Source of the DNA: Nitrospirota bacterium
GTDB taxonomy: Bacteria > Nitrospirota > Thermodesulfovibrionia > Thermodesulfovibrionales > Dissulfurispiraceae
DNA length: 57,045 nt
NCBI GenBank assembly: GCA_021791055.1
Contig: JAJYXI010000039.1
Location: 1-57,045 of the forward strand
Direction: 5' to 3'
A program made the translations under genes and the position numbers. This document shows positions 7,702 to 17,052 of the stretch, in pieces. Every line of letters begins with the position of its first letter. The first letter of the stretch is position 1. Below the pieces are notes generated by a model. The model was not told the DNA's origin. It saw nothing but the letters and a program-made list of their open reading frames with translations, and did no database searches.

Positions 7702-10204
7702 GGAATATCAAAAGAAGACCTTAGACAAGGTTAAGATTTATCTTGATTCCCTTGCCGAATTTAAGGGCAAGTATGAAAAGGCGATAGCTGTTGATCCTGA
7801 TCTCGCAATAGACTTTCCTTTCAAGGCATGGGAAAAGGTTATTGGAACATCTTATCACTCAAGCAAGAACGGCCTCGGTGAATACCTGCCTGATTTTTAC
7901 CTCAAAATCCCCACAGGCGGTGGAAAGACCATTCTTGCCTGCCATGCCATTGACCTGATTAACAGGATTTATTTAAAGAAGCAAACGGGCATTGTCCTTT
8001 GGATAGTGCCGACGACCCAAATATACAGGCAGACGCTTTCCAGTCTGAAAAACAGAGAACACCCTTATAGACAAGTATTGGACATCTCAAGCGGTGGAAG
8101 AACTTTGATTTTAGAGAAACTGGATAAGTTCACGCCTTTGGATGTGGAGGAAAATCTTGCAATAATGCTTTTGATGCTTCCCTCTGCAAGCAGGCAGAAC
8201 AAGGAGACATTAAAAGTCTTTAAGGACAGCGGCGGCTTTACGGAATTTTTTCCAGATGAAGCCAATATTGAAAAACAACGAAACCTTCTGGAGAAATTCC
8301 CGAATCTTGATTTTTTTGGAAGGGAAAGTGATTTCTTCGGCAGGATGGCAAAGACATCTCTCGGGAATACCCTGAGACTACTTAAACCCATAATCATTAT
8401 TGACGAAGGCCATAAGGCTTATACTGAAACAGCCCGTGATACAATCAGAGGTTTCAACCCTTCAATAATTGTTGAACTCTCTGCCACTCCGCCAAAAAAC
8501 ACAAACCTTCTGGTAAACATCAGCGGGCAGGCTCTTAACAGAGAGGAAATGATTAAACTTGATTTGAACATCATCAATAAATCAAGTCCTGATTGGAAAG
8601 ACATAATGCTTGCCTCAAAAGAGAAAAGGGATTATTTAGAGGAAAAGGCAAAGGAATATGGAGCGAACACCGGCGAATATATACGCCCCATCTGTCTGGT
8701 CCAGGCAGAAAGGACAGGTAAAGAGCAGAGGGGAACAAAATATATACATGCAGAGGATGTCAGAGAATATCTGATTAAACAGTGCGGTGTATCAGAAAAT
8801 GAGATAGCTATCAAAAGCAGTGAAAAAGATGACATAGAAGGCATAGACCTTTTAAGCCGTGATTGTGAGATCAGGTATATTATTACCAAACAGGCGCTTC
8901 AGGAAGGATGGGACTGTGCCTTTGCATATATCCTTACGATATTGACAAATCCGGGTTCACAGTTAAGTATCACTCAGTTGGTAGGAAGAATTCTCAGGCA
9001 GTATAAAGCCCGCAAAACCAAAGTCAAAGACCTTGATGAAAGCTATGTCTTTTGCCATAGGCCGAAAGCAGGCGTTCTTTTGGAGAGCATCAAGAAGGGT
9101 TTTGAGGTGGAGGGATTGGGTGACCTGGCTTCAAGAGTGACTGTTAAAGAGGGTGATTCTGCATCGGAGAACGCTACAAAGGAAAAGACTGTCAGGTATA
9201 GGGACAAATTCAAGGTCTTTGAGGGCAAAGTCTATCTGCCGAAATTTGTGATTCAGGAAAACGGTGGCTGGCGTAATGTTAACTATGACATGGATATTTT
9301 AATCGGGATAGATTGGAATGATGCCGATTTGACTGTAATCAAGAATATTGTGCTTGGAGAAATAACAACACAGGATCAGGAAATTGCCGTGGGCCTAAGT
9401 GAAGACGTGACTGAACTTATTGAGGAAAGAGGACGGTTAACAAGGCGCGGAGGATTAAAGCTTGACCATGTTCTTATGACAAGGCAGTTGCTGGATATTA
9501 TCCCCAATCCCTGGATTGCCCATGATATCGGGAAAGAGGTTTTGGATGCTTTGCTGAAGAAAAACAGTAAGGAGAAAGTTACAAATAACCTTGCGTTTAT
9601 TATTGAAGAGACTCGCAAGCATCTGATAGCTGAACGTGACAGGTTATCTGAGAAAATATTCAGAGATTTGATTGACAAGAAAAAGCTCTGGTTTTTTCTT
9701 CTTGCCGATAAGGGAGGTTATGAACTTCCACCAAGTATAACGGTGAAAAAGAGCAGTAGAAAGCTTATCAGGGATGATCATTCTGAAGTTCAAAGGAGTC
9801 TTTTTGATTACATCCCTGAAGAAGAATTTAATGAAATGGAAAAATCCATTGCGATATATCTTGATGAGCAAGAAAAGCTTTTATGGTGGTACAGGAATCT
9901 TTCAAGACAGGATTACTACATTCAGGGATGGCGCAAGCACAAAATATATCCTGATTTTATTTTTACGAAGGCTGATGATACAGGCAGAGATTTCAGCACG
10001 GTCTATGTTGTTGAAACAAAGGGCGTTCATCTGAAAGAGTTTGAAGATACTAAGTATAAGAGAAACGTTTTTAAGTTTTGCAATGAATTAGGCAAGAAAG
10101 TAGAATGGAAAGATCTGAATAAAGAATTTTCAAAGGGGATAGAATTTCAGGTGATAGATGAAAAGGAATGGCAGAGACGAATAAATGAGATATTCGGGGT
10201 TTAA
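7691..10204 (+). CDS. res: Type III restriction enzyme Res subunit (helicase-nuclease)
   Basis: An 837-residue superfamily 2 helicase/nuclease. Walker A is near residues 72-80 (IPTGGGKT), the DEAH-type Walker B near 237 ([10 protein letters not shown]), motif III is LSATPP near 260, motif VI is in the QLVGRILRQ segment near residue 435, and the C-terminal endonuclease motif is YPDFIF...VVETKG (about 753-778; D754, E775, K777 as candidates). Length is a little shorter than the classic 970-residue Res but complete in motifs. It works with Mod: ATP-driven translocation between two head-to-head unmethylated sites leads to cleavage. It overlaps the DUF1016 gene by 11 bp, so the locus reads as one transcription unit from mod to res. 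Confidence 0.9.
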   Translation: MELKEYQKKTLDKVKIYLDSLAEFKGKYEKAIAVDPDLAIDFPFKAWEKVIGTSYHSSKNGLGEYLPDFYLKIPTGGGKTILACHAIDLINRIYLKKQTGIVLWIVPTTQIYRQTLSSLKNREHPYRQVLDISSGGRTLILEKLDKFTPLDVEENLAIMLLMLPSASRQNKETLKVFKDSGGFTEFFPDEANIEKQRNLLEKFPNLDFFGRESDFFGRMAKTSLGNTLRLLKPIIIIDEGHKAYTETARDTIRGFNPSIIVELSATPPKNTNLLVNISGQALNREEMIKLDLNIINKSSPDWKDIMLASKEKRDYLEEKAKEYGANTGEYIRPICLVQAERTGKEQRGTKYIHAEDVREYLIKQCGVSENEIAIKSSEKDDIEGIDLLSRDCEIRYIITKQALQEGWDCAFAYILTILTNPGSQLSITQLVGRILRQYKARKTKVKDLDESYVFCHRPKAGVLLESIKKGFEVEGLGDLASRVTVKEGDSASENATKEKTVRYRDKFKVFEGKVYLPKFVIQENGGWRNVNYDMDILIGIDWNDADLTVIKNIVLGEITTQDQEIAVGLSEDVTELIEERGRLTRRGGLKLDHVLMTRQLLDIIPNPWIAHDIGKEVLDALLKKNSKEKVTNNLAFIIEETRKHLIAERDRLSEKIFRDLIDKKKLWFFLLADKGGYELPPSITVKKSSRKLIRDDHSEVQRSLFDYIPEEEFNEMEKSIAIYLDEQEKLLWWYRNLSRQDYYIQGWRKHKIYPDFIFTKADDTGRDFSTVYVVETKGVHLKEFEDTKYKRNVFKFCNELGKKVEWKDLNKEFSKGIEFQVIDEKEWQRRINEIFGV

Positions 10205-10257
10205 TTTTCATAGAGATTTCAAATCAGAGATTGAGGCAAGATTGGAGGGGTAAAAAT

Positions 10258-10578
10258 ATGCTGCCAGAGCTTAAATACGATGAAAAGGGGCTTATTCCTG
10301 CCATAATTCAGGACGCTGAAAACGGCGATGTGCTGATGATGGCATATATGAATGAGACTTCTCTGAAAATGACCATCGATACAGGGTTTACGCACTTCTG
10401 GTCAAGGTCGAGGCAGAAGTACTGGAAAAAGGGCGAGACTTCAGGGAATGTGCAGGAGGTAAAAGAGATATTCTATGACTGCGATGCGGATACGCTTTTA
10501 ATCAAGGTTAAACAGCACGGCGGCGTGGCGTGTCATACAGGGAATAGGACATGCTTTTACAGGAAGATAGAAAGGTAA
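10258..10578 (+). CDS. hisI: Phosphoribosyl-AMP cyclohydrolase
   Basis: A 106-residue HisI enzyme, the third step of histidine biosynthesis, hydrolysing phosphoribosyl-AMP to the ProFAR precursor. Seen in the sequence: the [16 protein letters not shown] motif and the metal-binding DCDADTLL and [13 protein letters not shown] segments, with the conserved Asp and Cys residues that hold zinc and magnesium. The length matches the stand-alone cyclohydrolase without a HisE domain. ATG 10258 follows GGAGGGGT and is preferred over an in-frame ATT/ATG farther upstream at 10231. It marks the return to housekeeping genes after the restriction locus. Confidence 0.95.
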   Translation: MLPELKYDEKGLIPAIIQDAENGDVLMMAYMNETSLKMTIDTGFTHFWSRSRQKYWKKGETSGNVQEVKEIFYDCDADTLLIKVKQHGGVACHTGNRTCFYRKIER

Positions 10579-10619
10579 CAACAAGAGAAGTCGCTCCAAG
10601 CAAATGCCTTTCTTGTTGT
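10578..10619 (+). terminator. Hairpin after hisI
   Basis: Perfect 9-bp arms ACAACAAGA (10578-10586) and TCTTGTTGT (10611-10619) flank a 24-nt loop directly after the hisI stop codon. There is no T tract, so termination is uncertain; it could be an RNA-stability structure between hisI and the HIT gene. Confidence 0.4.
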
Positions 10620-10660
10620 AATGATTTTATCAGAGAATTTTGCTATCAGGAGGCAGATAG

Positions 10661-11005
10661 ATGAGTGATTGCATATTCTGTAAGATTATTGATAAGAAGA
10701 TACCTGCCAGGATAGTCTACGAGGACGAACACGCCCTTGCCTTTGAGGATGTAAACCCACAGGCACCTGTTCATACCCTTGTGATTCCGAGGAAGCATAT
10801 ACCAACGCTCCTCGACATTAAAGAGGAAGACAATAACCTCATCGGCCATCTGGTGAAGGTTGCAAATAAGATTGCCAATGACAAGGGCATTGCAGAGAGG
10901 GGGTTCAGGGTTGTGACTAACTGCAATCCAGAAAGCGGGCAGACGGTTTACCACATCCATCTCCACATCCTCGGCGGACGTCAGATGCACTGGCCTCCGG
11001 GATAA
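10661..11005 (+). CDS. HIT-family nucleotide hydrolase (HinT-like)
   Basis: A 114-residue histidine-triad protein. The catalytic HIHLH triad lies at the C terminus (VYHIHLHILGGRQMHWPPG), with the N-terminal CIFCKIIDKKIPA segment that carries a Cys pair in many HinT proteins. HinT enzymes cleave nucleoside phosphoramidates such as adenylated lysine. Full length for the family. The preceding AGGAGG (10648-10654) supports the ATG at 10661. It is 5 bp upstream of the Nudix gene, suggesting co-transcription. Confidence 0.95.
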   Translation: MSDCIFCKIIDKKIPARIVYEDEHALAFEDVNPQAPVHTLVIPRKHIPTLLDIKEEDNNLIGHLVKVANKIANDKGIAERGFRVVTNCNPESGQTVYHIHLHILGGRQMHWPPG

Positions 11006-11010
11006 GGCAT

Positions 11011-11580
11011 ATGGAAACCATTGGGAAAAGGACCGTCTGGGAAGGCAAGTTCATCAGGGCATTAATCCTTACTTACAAAGACCATTCAGGAAACTTAAGG
11101 AACTGGGAGGCTGTTGAAAGGGTAAACTGTAATGGAATTGTCGCTATTGTCCCTGTAACAACAAAAAGCGAACTCCTTCTGATAAGGCAGTTCAGGCCTG
11201 TTGTGAATAATTTCGTCATAGAGTTTCCTGCAGGACTTAATGATAAAGGTGAAAGCCTTGTTGATGCTGCAAAAAGGGAGCTGATCGAAGAGACGGGTTA
11301 TACTGCGGATGAGTTTATATTCCTTTCTGATGGGCCTTTGTCATCAGGCCTGTCAGCAGAGATATTAAGCGTATTCATGGCAAAAGATGCGGTCCCTGCC
11401 GCAAGTGAGATGAAACAGCAGTATCCTGCAGAGGAAACCGAGAATATAGAGATAATAAAAACGCATCTGTCTGAATTGTATGATGCCCTCGAAGCCTTCC
11501 GTAAAAGGGGAGATTACATAGACCTTAAAATATACGGGCTTGTGGAGATGGCAAAAGATAGGCTAAAGGTTAATGGCTAA
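11011..11580 (+). CDS. Nudix hydrolase, ADP-ribose pyrophosphatase type
   Basis: A 189-residue Nudix hydrolase. The Nudix box is clear at about residues 76-100 (GLNDKGESLVDAAKRELIEETGY), with the REUxEE core intact. The family cleaves ADP-ribose and similar nucleoside diphosphate sugars to AMP. Start ATG 11011 lies 5 bp after the HIT stop. The last few codons and stop fall inside a heptamer-repeat element (AAAGG...), so the C-terminal tail (MAKDRLKVNG) may have been reshaped by that repeat. Exact substrate is inferred from similarity to NudF-type enzymes. Confidence 0.88.
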   Translation: METIGKRTVWEGKFIRALILTYKDHSGNLRNWEAVERVNCNGIVAIVPVTTKSELLLIRQFRPVVNNFVIEFPAGLNDKGESLVDAAKRELIEETGYTADEFIFLSDGPLSSGLSAEILSVFMAKDAVPAASEMKQQYPAEETENIEIIKTHLSELYDALEAFRKRGDYIDLKIYGLVEMAKDRLKVNG

Positions 11581-11654
11581 AGGCAAAGGGCAAAAAGCAA
11601 CGACAATTAAAAGTATAATCTATAACCTTTCGCCCTTCGCCTTTTGCCTTTTTT
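11574..11654. repeat. Heptamer-period inverted element between convergent genes
   Basis: The left part (from about 11574) reads CTAAAGG-CAAAGGG-CAAAAAG, and the right part (11626-11654) CCTTTCG-CCCTTCG-CCTTTTG-CCTTTTT: tandem 7-bp units in opposite orientation. It spans from the Nudix stop to the ferredoxin stop and ends in a T run, so it could also act as a bidirectional terminator for the two convergent genes. Confidence 0.6.
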
Positions 11655-11835
11655 ATTCAAACTTTATTGCTTCGACAGGACAGATGTTTGCTGCTTCCTC
11701 GCAGTCGCAGGTGTTGCACTTATCCGGTCCGATAACCCATGCCTTGTCATCTCTGAGTTCAAATACCTCCGGACATACCTCAACGCATGAGCCACAGCCA
11801 ATGCAAAGGTCCATATCAACTGTTGGTGTTGCCAT
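11653..11835 (-). CDS. Small ferredoxin, 4Fe-4S
   Basis: A 60-residue single-domain ferredoxin. The cluster ligands are C11-x2-C14-x2-C17-x3-C21-P in CIGCGSCVEVCPEVF near the N terminus and the single Cys-Pro in ANICPVEAI near the C terminus; an extra pair (CNTCDC) lies between, in the place of the degenerate second cluster. This pattern is that of monocluster ferredoxins of the Thermotoga/Desulfovibrio type. A CAGGAGGT ribosome-binding site precedes the start on the minus strand. It is transcribed toward the Nudix gene and carries low-potential electrons in the cytoplasm; its redox partner is not shown. Confidence 0.93.
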   Translation of the reverse strand: MATPTVDMDLCIGCGSCVEVCPEVFELRDDKAWVIGPDKCNTCDCEEAANICPVEAIKFE

Positions 11836-11964
11836 AGAAAACCTCCTGAAAAATTTTAATTTTAAATATTATAACAAAATGCACATCTAATATCCTATGA
11901 TAAAAATCAGGTTTTCTGAAAAATTTATTTGATTTTGGGCCTCATTTTGAGGATAATTTAAAAC

Positions 11965-12037
11965 AGTATACGAGTGTATGGGCAAATGGGTAGATGAGTC
12001 CGTTTACCTATCTACTCATAAACTCATTTACTCATAT
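11965..12037. repeat. Octamer-period palindromic element upstream of proA
   Basis: Left arm (about 11967-11999) repeats an 8-bp unit of the kind TATGGGCA-AATGGGTA-GATGAGT, and the right arm (12003-12037) repeats the complement: ACTCATAA-ACTCATTT-ACTCATAT. The arms pair imperfectly over about 25 bp, and the whole element could fold as a long hairpin in the proA leader. Function unknown. Confidence 0.7.
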
Positions 12038-12057
12038 GCTTGAGAATGGAGGTTGCA

Positions 12058-13314
12058 ATGGACATAAAGCAGTTTGTTCTAAATAAGGCAAAGGAAGCCA
12101 AAGAAGGTGCGCGGAGCCTTGCGAAGACATCAGCGAGGCAGAAGAATTCCGCTCTTATAAAAATGGCAGAGGCCCTGAAAAACAGGACAGAGGAGCTAAT
12201 TTCCGAAAACAGAAAGGATATAGAATATGCCGGGGAAAAAGGGCTTTCAAAGGCGCTTATCGACAGATTAACCCTTAATGAAAAGCGGATAAATGAGATG
12301 GCACAGGGTCTTGTGGAAGTCTCCCAATTGCCTGACCCTGTCGGTGAGGTAACGAGGATGTGGCAGAGGCCGAACGGCATGACTGTCGGCAAGATGAGGG
12401 TCCCGATAGGTGTTATAGGAATAATTTACGAAGCGCGTCCTAATGTTACGGCAGATGCAACGAGCCTGTGCCTGAAGGCAGGCAATGCGGTTATACTCAG
12501 GGGCGGCTCCGAAGCCATAAATTCAAACAGGGAAATTGTCAACATCCTGAGGGCTGTTGCAAAGTCAGAGGGCATCCATGAAGGCGCTATCACTTTTATC
12601 GACATTCCTGACAGGGAAGCTATAATGGAGCTGTTGAAGTTGGAGGGGATTGTTGATCTGATAATCCCTCGCGGAGGAGAAGGACTTATCAGGGCGGTCA
12701 CAGAAAATTCCCGGATTCCCGTGCTTAAGCATTATAAAGGTGTATGTCATGTGTTTGTGGACAGGGATGCTGATTTGATAATGGCAGAGGAGATCTGTTT
12801 CAACGCAAAAGTACAGAGACCCGGCACCTGCAATGCAATGGAGACAATGCTCGTTGATGAAGCCATTGCCGAAGGATTTTTGCCAAAGATGCTCAAGAGA
12901 TTAGAAGATGCAGGAGTTGAACTGAGGGGCTGCCCGAAGACAATATCCATTTACCCTGATATAAACGAAGCTAAAGAGGAAGACTTCTATAATGAATATC
13001 TCGACCTGATTTTAAATGTCAGGGTTGTCAAGGACATGGAAGATGCAATGGATCATATTGCGAAATACAGCTCTGCCCATTCCGATGCCATAGTTACAAT
13101 GAATTATGACAGAGCAATGAGATTTTTGAGAGAGGTCGATTCATCCGCTGTGCTGGTTAATGCATCTACAAGGCTGAACGACGGATTTCAATTCGGCCTC
13201 GGCGCAGAAATAGGGATATCCACGGATAAGATACATGCAAGGGGGCCCATGGGACTTGAAGAATTGACCTGTACAAAGTTTATAGTGCTCGGCAGCGGCC
13301 AAATCAGAGAGTAG
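12058..13314 (+). CDS. proA: Gamma-glutamyl phosphate reductase
   Basis: A 418-residue ProA, the NADPH-dependent second step of proline biosynthesis from glutamate. Recognised by the long co-linear similarity: the [20 protein letters not shown] segment, the [10 protein letters not shown] motif, the catalytic Cys in [14 protein letters not shown] and the [23 protein letters not shown] motif (here VNASTRFxDG-type). GGAGG 5 nt before ATG 12058 sets the start. No proB is next to it in this window. The start lies just after an octamer-repeat palindrome and the stop is followed by another, so the gene is flanked by this repeat family on both sides. Confidence 0.96.
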   Translation: MDIKQFVLNKAKEAKEGARSLAKTSARQKNSALIKMAEALKNRTEELISENRKDIEYAGEKGLSKALIDRLTLNEKRINEMAQGLVEVSQLPDPVGEVTRMWQRPNGMTVGKMRVPIGVIGIIYEARPNVTADATSLCLKAGNAVILRGGSEAINSNREIVNILRAVAKSEGIHEGAITFIDIPDREAIMELLKLEGIVDLIIPRGGEGLIRAVTENSRIPVLKHYKGVCHVFVDRDADLIMAEEICFNAKVQRPGTCNAMETMLVDEAIAEGFLPKMLKRLEDAGVELRGCPKTISIYPDINEAKEEDFYNEYLDLILNVRVVKDMEDAMDHIAKYSSAHSDAIVTMNYDRAMRFLREVDSSAVLVNASTRLNDGFQFGLGAEIGISTDKIHARGPMGLEELTCTKFIVLGSGQIRE

Positions 13315-13316
13315 GC

Positions 13317-13405
13317 AAGTAAATGAGTGAATGGGTGAAAGGAAACATATACGAGACATTTCTCTTGCTCATTAACTCATACACTCATTTGCCCATATAC
13401 ATATT
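13317..13405. repeat. Octamer-period palindromic element after proA
   Basis: Immediately after the proA stop: left side GTAAATGA-GTGAATGG-GTGAAAGG (about 13319-13342), right side TGCTCATT-AACTCATA-CACTCATT-TGCCCATA (about 13366-13405). This is the same 8-bp period and CTCAT/ATGAG core as the element upstream of proA, with an unrelated loop between the arms. Confidence 0.7.
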
Positions 13406-13424
13406 TTAAGAGGAGGAAACTAAA

Positions 13425-13703
13425 ATGTCTGAAAAGTTGAGTTATGAGGAGTTTGTAAAAAAGGCGATAGTCAGTCTCAGGAAAGAGGGATATAAAGGCA
13501 TACATACTGTTTATTCAGGCTTTAATGATGCATTCAAAAAGTACTTTACCGGGGAAGACCCCATAAAGATAACCAATCAGCTTGCTTCGGAGGGAAAGAT
13601 AGTTATAAGGCCTGTTAAGGGCGGCGTAATGCTTTATCTGCCTGAAGAGGCGCCTGCATCAAGGACGCGGGGAGAAGATGCGCTGGAAAAGATGGGGCTT
13701 TAG
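13425..13703 (+). CDS. Conserved small protein, function unknown
   Basis: A 92-residue soluble protein with a good AGGAGG ribosome-binding site. The sequence suggests a helix-turn-helix-like or winged-helix fold (YEEFVKKAIVSLRKEGYKGIHTVYSGFNDAFKKYF...ITNQLASEGKIVIRPVKGGVMLYLPEE: helices then a beta wing), but no family is recognised. Its stop is only 2 bp before the nadD start, so it is in the same transcript. Confidence 0.6.
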   Translation: MSEKLSYEEFVKKAIVSLRKEGYKGIHTVYSGFNDAFKKYFTGEDPIKITNQLASEGKIVIRPVKGGVMLYLPEEAPASRTRGEDALEKMGL

Positions 13704-13705
13704 GG

Positions 13706-14332
13706 TTGAAATTAGGAATTTTAGGCGGTACATTTAATCCTGTACATTTCGGGCATTTAAGGGCTGCCGAAGAGGCGAGATTCAGAGTTAATCTTGATAA
13801 GGTCATTTTTATGCCTTCCGGGAATCCTCCTCTTAAGGCGCTGGATTTAATAGATGCATCGCACAGGTACACGATGACAAGGCTCGCAACCGCATCGAAT
13901 GTGAATTTTGTCGTCTCTGATATAGAAATAAGGCAGACAGAAAAATCATATACAGCAAACACCCTTCAAAGGCTTCGAGAGATATATCCGGAGGACGAGC
14001 TCTTTTTTATCTTAGGGATAGACGCCTTCTTGGACATACCCAATTGGTGGCAGCCAGAGGCGCTGATAAGTATGATTGATTTTATAGTAGTGGCAAGACC
14101 TGGTTTTGATTTGATGGATATCTTGAAATCACCATATGTTCAGAGTGCGGACAGTGAATTAAATCAATTTCAATTGAAAAGCGGAAGAAAGGCATTTGTT
14201 CTTCAGATGACACCTCTGGGCGTATCATCCACAGACATAAGGAGACTTTTAAGGGAGGGCAAAAGCATCAAATACCTTTTGCCGGAGAAGGTGGAAGAAT
14301 ACATATACACACATAACCTGTATCATCCATAG
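13706..14332 (+). CDS. nadD: Nicotinate-nucleotide adenylyltransferase
   Basis: A 208-residue NadD that joins nicotinate mononucleotide and ATP to make deamido-NAD. Motifs: N-terminal GGTFNPVHFGHLRAAEE (the HxGH nucleotidyltransferase motif) and C-terminal VSSTDIRRLLREG (the ISSTxIR motif). TTG at 13706 is the only start that keeps the first GILGGTFNP strand, and lies 2 bp after the previous stop. The stop codon is followed at once by a heptamer repeat that separates it from the histidine kinase gene. Confidence 0.93.
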   Translation: MKLGILGGTFNPVHFGHLRAAEEARFRVNLDKVIFMPSGNPPLKALDLIDASHRYTMTRLATASNVNFVVSDIEIRQTEKSYTANTLQRLREIYPEDELFFILGIDAFLDIPNWWQPEALISMIDFIVVARPGFDLMDILKSPYVQSADSELNQFQLKSGRKAFVLQMTPLGVSSTDIRRLLREGKSIKYLLPEKVEEYIYTHNLYHP

Positions 14333-14373
14333 CCTATTGCCTATTGCCTCTCGTATCCTGTATCCTGTATTTT
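14329..14373. repeat. Heptamer tandem repeats between nadD and the kinase gene
   Basis: From the nadD stop to the kinase start the DNA reads as 7-bp units: GCCTATT twice, GCCTCTC, GTATCCT twice, GTATTTT. It fills the whole gap; no classic ribosome-binding site for the kinase is visible inside it. Confidence 0.7.
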
Positions 14374-15486
14374 ATGGTTTCTCTCGAGGCAGTTTTTAAT
14401 AATCTGGATGAGGCTGTCTTTTTATTTGATAAAAAAGGAAGGCTAATTTTCATAAATAAGGCAGGAGAGGAATTCTTAGGCAGGAGCTATAAAGAGATAG
14501 AACACAGGCAGTTTAGGTATTTGTTCTCTGATGCAAAGGACATTGCGATGCTTGTTCAGAAAACCATAACCGAAGGCCGTTCATTTAATTGCAAGGAAAT
14601 GGAAGTCGATATAGGCAGGGCTGCCAACATAGACCTTAATCTCTCGCCATTCTATTCGGATTATGACAGCACAGAAACCCGCAAGACCTCGTGGGGAGTC
14701 AGCGGCGCAATTTTATGTATAAGAGAGAATCTTACGCTGACAGAGAGGGAGGATTATCACTTCGATTCCCTTCTTTACCTGCTCGGCTCGATTGCCCATG
14801 AAATAAAGAATCCGCTGAGCGGCATAAAAGGGGCGGCACAGATATTGAGGGCAAGCGCCGAGAATTCCGAGGCTGAAGAGTGCCTGAATTTGATATTGAA
14901 GGAGACGGACAGGCTTAATTCTGTTTTGCACAGTTATTTGACGATGACGAGGACGCCTGTTTTCAACCAACTGAACATTCATGAGGTTATAGAGCATGCT
15001 CTGAAAGTGATGAAGACATCTATCGAAGAGAAAAAGATTGCGGTGAATAAATCTTATGACCCAAGCCTTCCGAATATTGCCGGAGATGAAAGCAAATTGC
15101 TGCAGGTATTCATAAATCTTCTTAAGAATGCAGTTGAGGCGATGAAGACATCTAAAAACAGGACGATGAGAATCTCCACAAGGCCTTCCAATGAATACAT
15201 GGTAATTTATGAAAAGAGGGGCGCCGGTAAAAAAGACACAAAGACAAAGAAGCAGAGGTGGGTTGTTGTTAATATAGAAGATACAGGTGCCGGCATACCC
15301 AGAGATGAGATTAATAGGATATTTTTGCCGTTCTATACAAAAAAAGACGGGGGCAGCGGTCTCGGTCTGGCGCTTTCAAAAAAAATAGTAAGAGACCACG
15401 GAGGCATTATAAAGGTCAAGAGCAAGGCGGGCGCTGGAGCAGCATTCAGCATATATCTGCCTTTGCAGGTGACGAGTGAGAGGTAA
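14374..15486 (+). CDS. PAS-domain histidine kinase, NtrB-like
   Basis: A 370-residue soluble sensor kinase: an N-terminal PAS domain (about residues 1-115), a HisKA domain with phospho-acceptor H142 in SIAHEIKNPLSG, and a HATPase domain with the N box (FINLLKNAVEAM), G1 (DTGAGIP) and G2 (GGSGLGLALSKKI) motifs. The lack of membrane segments and the pairing with an adjacent sigma-54 activator resemble GlnL/NtrB. ATG 14374 is chosen because the in-frame upstream TTG would encode only repeat-derived sequence. The stop sits 4 bp before the regulator start. The signal sensed is unknown; nitrogen control is an inference from the family. Confidence 0.85.
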   Translation: MVSLEAVFNNLDEAVFLFDKKGRLIFINKAGEEFLGRSYKEIEHRQFRYLFSDAKDIAMLVQKTITEGRSFNCKEMEVDIGRAANIDLNLSPFYSDYDSTETRKTSWGVSGAILCIRENLTLTEREDYHFDSLLYLLGSIAHEIKNPLSGIKGAAQILRASAENSEAEECLNLILKETDRLNSVLHSYLTMTRTPVFNQLNIHEVIEHALKVMKTSIEEKKIAVNKSYDPSLPNIAGDESKLLQVFINLLKNAVEAMKTSKNRTMRISTRPSNEYMVIYEKRGAGKKDTKTKKQRWVVVNIEDTGAGIPRDEINRIFLPFYTKKDGGSGLGLALSKKIVRDHGGIIKVKSKAGAGAAFSIYLPLQVTSER

Positions 15487-15490
15487 TAGT

Positions 15491-16879
15491 ATGAGCAAGA
15501 AGATATTAACTATAGATGACGATGAGAGCGTAATCTGGGTTGTAAAAAAGGCGCTTGAACCGCTCGGTTATGAGATAGAGGCAAAGACCAATATAAGGTC
15601 AGGCATAAAGGCAATTGATAAATTTAAGCTAATACTCCTTGATCTTATGCTCCCTGATGGAAGCGGAATGGATGCCCTGAAGGAGATAAGGGTTTTCAAT
15701 CCCGATGCCCTTGTTGTTATGGTCACAGCGCATGGAAGGATGGAGAGCGCCATTGACGCAATGAAGGAGGGCGCCTATGACTATCTTGAGAAGCCATTCG
15801 ACATTGAAGAGCTCAAAATAACGGTGGAAAAGGCATTCAGGGACATAGCCATGAGGGAAGAGCTGCTCAAATTGAGGCAGGGCAAAGAAGAGGCAATACC
15901 CTTTCAGATAATCGGTAAATCCAAGAGCATGCTTAAGGTATTTAAGGAAATAGGCAGGGTCGCTCCAAAGGATGTGACTGTTCTAATCTCAGGAGAGAGC
16001 GGCACAGGCAAAGAGCTTGTCGCAAGGGCTATACACAATAACAGCAGGAGAAAATTCGGGCCGGTTGTAGCCATAAATTCAGCCTCAATCCCAAAGGAGC
16101 TTATGGAGGCTGAATTATTCGGATGGGAAAAGGGGGCGTTCACAGGTGCGGTCGGAAAGACAGCAGGAAAGATTCAGGCTGCTGATGGAGGCACAATTTT
16201 TCTCGATGAGATTTCGGAGCTTGATATTGACCTTCAGGCAAAGCTGCTCAGATTCCTTCAGGAGCAGGAGTACAGCCCTCTCGGAAGCAATAAGATTATA
16301 AAGGCAGATGTCAGGATAATAGGAGCCACTAACAAAGACCTTATGGAATGTGTAAAAAACGGTCTTTTCCGGGAGGACTTATACTACAGATTCAATGTTA
16401 TTGAAATAAAGCTCCCTCCGCTTCGGGAAAGAAAAGAGGACATCATCCCCCTTGCACAGCACTTCCTCAAGGAGTCTGTCAGGGCATTTGATCTGCAGCC
16501 AAAGGATTTTTCAAAAGACGCAGAAAAGGCCCTTGCAGGGTACAACTGGCCGGGCAATGTCAGGGAACTCGAAAATACCGTTAAAAGGGCGTCGATACTC
16601 TCAAAAGGGAGCCTTATAGAGAGAAGGGATCTGTTTTCCAACGATTATGCCGCATGCTCCGTAAAGGAATTTCTTGAAGGAAAGCTTAATGGCTTTCTTC
16701 ATAAAATGAAAAAGCTCGAAAATTCAGACCTGTACGGAACTGTGATATCGGAGGTCGAAAAGGCGCTGTTCAGCATCGTACTTAAAGAGACCAACGGCAA
16801 TCAGGTCAGGGCTGCAAAGGTGCTTGGAATTAATAGAAATACCCTTAATAAAAAGATGAGGGAGTATAAGCTTATCTGA
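15491..16879 (+). CDS. Sigma-54-dependent response regulator, NtrC family
   Basis: A 462-residue activator with receiver domain (phospho-acceptor D51 in ILLDLMLPDGSG), AAA+ domain (Walker A GESGTGKE; GAFTGA loop that contacts sigma-54) and a C-terminal Fis-type helix-turn-helix (QVRAAKVLGINRNTLNKKM). In the conserved ELFGHEKGAFTGA segment the His is Trp here (GWEKGAFTGA), which is unusual. It should drive ATP-dependent open complex formation at sigma-54 promoters, on phosphorylation by the kinase just upstream. ATG 15491 follows GAGAGGT by 6 nt. Confidence 0.92.
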   Translation: MSKKILTIDDDESVIWVVKKALEPLGYEIEAKTNIRSGIKAIDKFKLILLDLMLPDGSGMDALKEIRVFNPDALVVMVTAHGRMESAIDAMKEGAYDYLEKPFDIEELKITVEKAFRDIAMREELLKLRQGKEEAIPFQIIGKSKSMLKVFKEIGRVAPKDVTVLISGESGTGKELVARAIHNNSRRKFGPVVAINSASIPKELMEAELFGWEKGAFTGAVGKTAGKIQAADGGTIFLDEISELDIDLQAKLLRFLQEQEYSPLGSNKIIKADVRIIGATNKDLMECVKNGLFREDLYYRFNVIEIKLPPLRERKEDIIPLAQHFLKESVRAFDLQPKDFSKDAEKALAGYNWPGNVRELENTVKRASILSKGSLIERRDLFSNDYAACSVKEFLEGKLNGFLHKMKKLENSDLYGTVISEVEKALFSIVLKETNGNQVRAAKVLGINRNTLNKKMREYKLI

Positions 16880-16898
16880 GGTCCCCCTCTGGAAAATT

Positions 16899-16920
16899 CT
16901 CACAAGAAATTTCTGGTGAG
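16899..16920. promoter_or_regulatory. Near-perfect 22-bp palindrome upstream of rpsF
   Basis: CTCAC-A-AGAAA/TTTCT-G-GTGAG: two 11-bp halves with a single mismatched pair. It lies between the regulator stop and the rpsF promoter -35 box, so could be a binding site or a weak hairpin. No T run follows. Confidence 0.45.
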
Positions 16921-16926
16921 TCCTGA

Positions 16927-16956
16927 TTGATTTTAAAACGCTAAATATGTTATAAA
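16927..16956 (+). promoter_or_regulatory. Sigma-70 promoter for the rpsF operon
   Basis: TTGATT (16927-16932), an 18-bp spacer and TATAAA (16951-16956), about 97 bp before the rpsF start. The leader then contains a GCCCTT...AAGGGC hairpin near 17009-17031, in the place where S6:S18 autoregulatory leaders occur in other bacteria; I cannot confirm that motif here. Confidence 0.55.
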
Positions 16957-17052
16957 ATATAGCTTTGTTCAAAAATTTTCTGTGAAAATTCCTGAACATT
17001 GTCTCCATGCCCTTCCTTTGTGAAAGGGCTTTAAATCCATGTGGAGGTGTCC

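Noticed and set aside
11573-11890. Plus-strand 105-residue frame over the ferredoxin
   Set aside because: It is antisense to a clear ferredoxin and runs through heptamer repeats.
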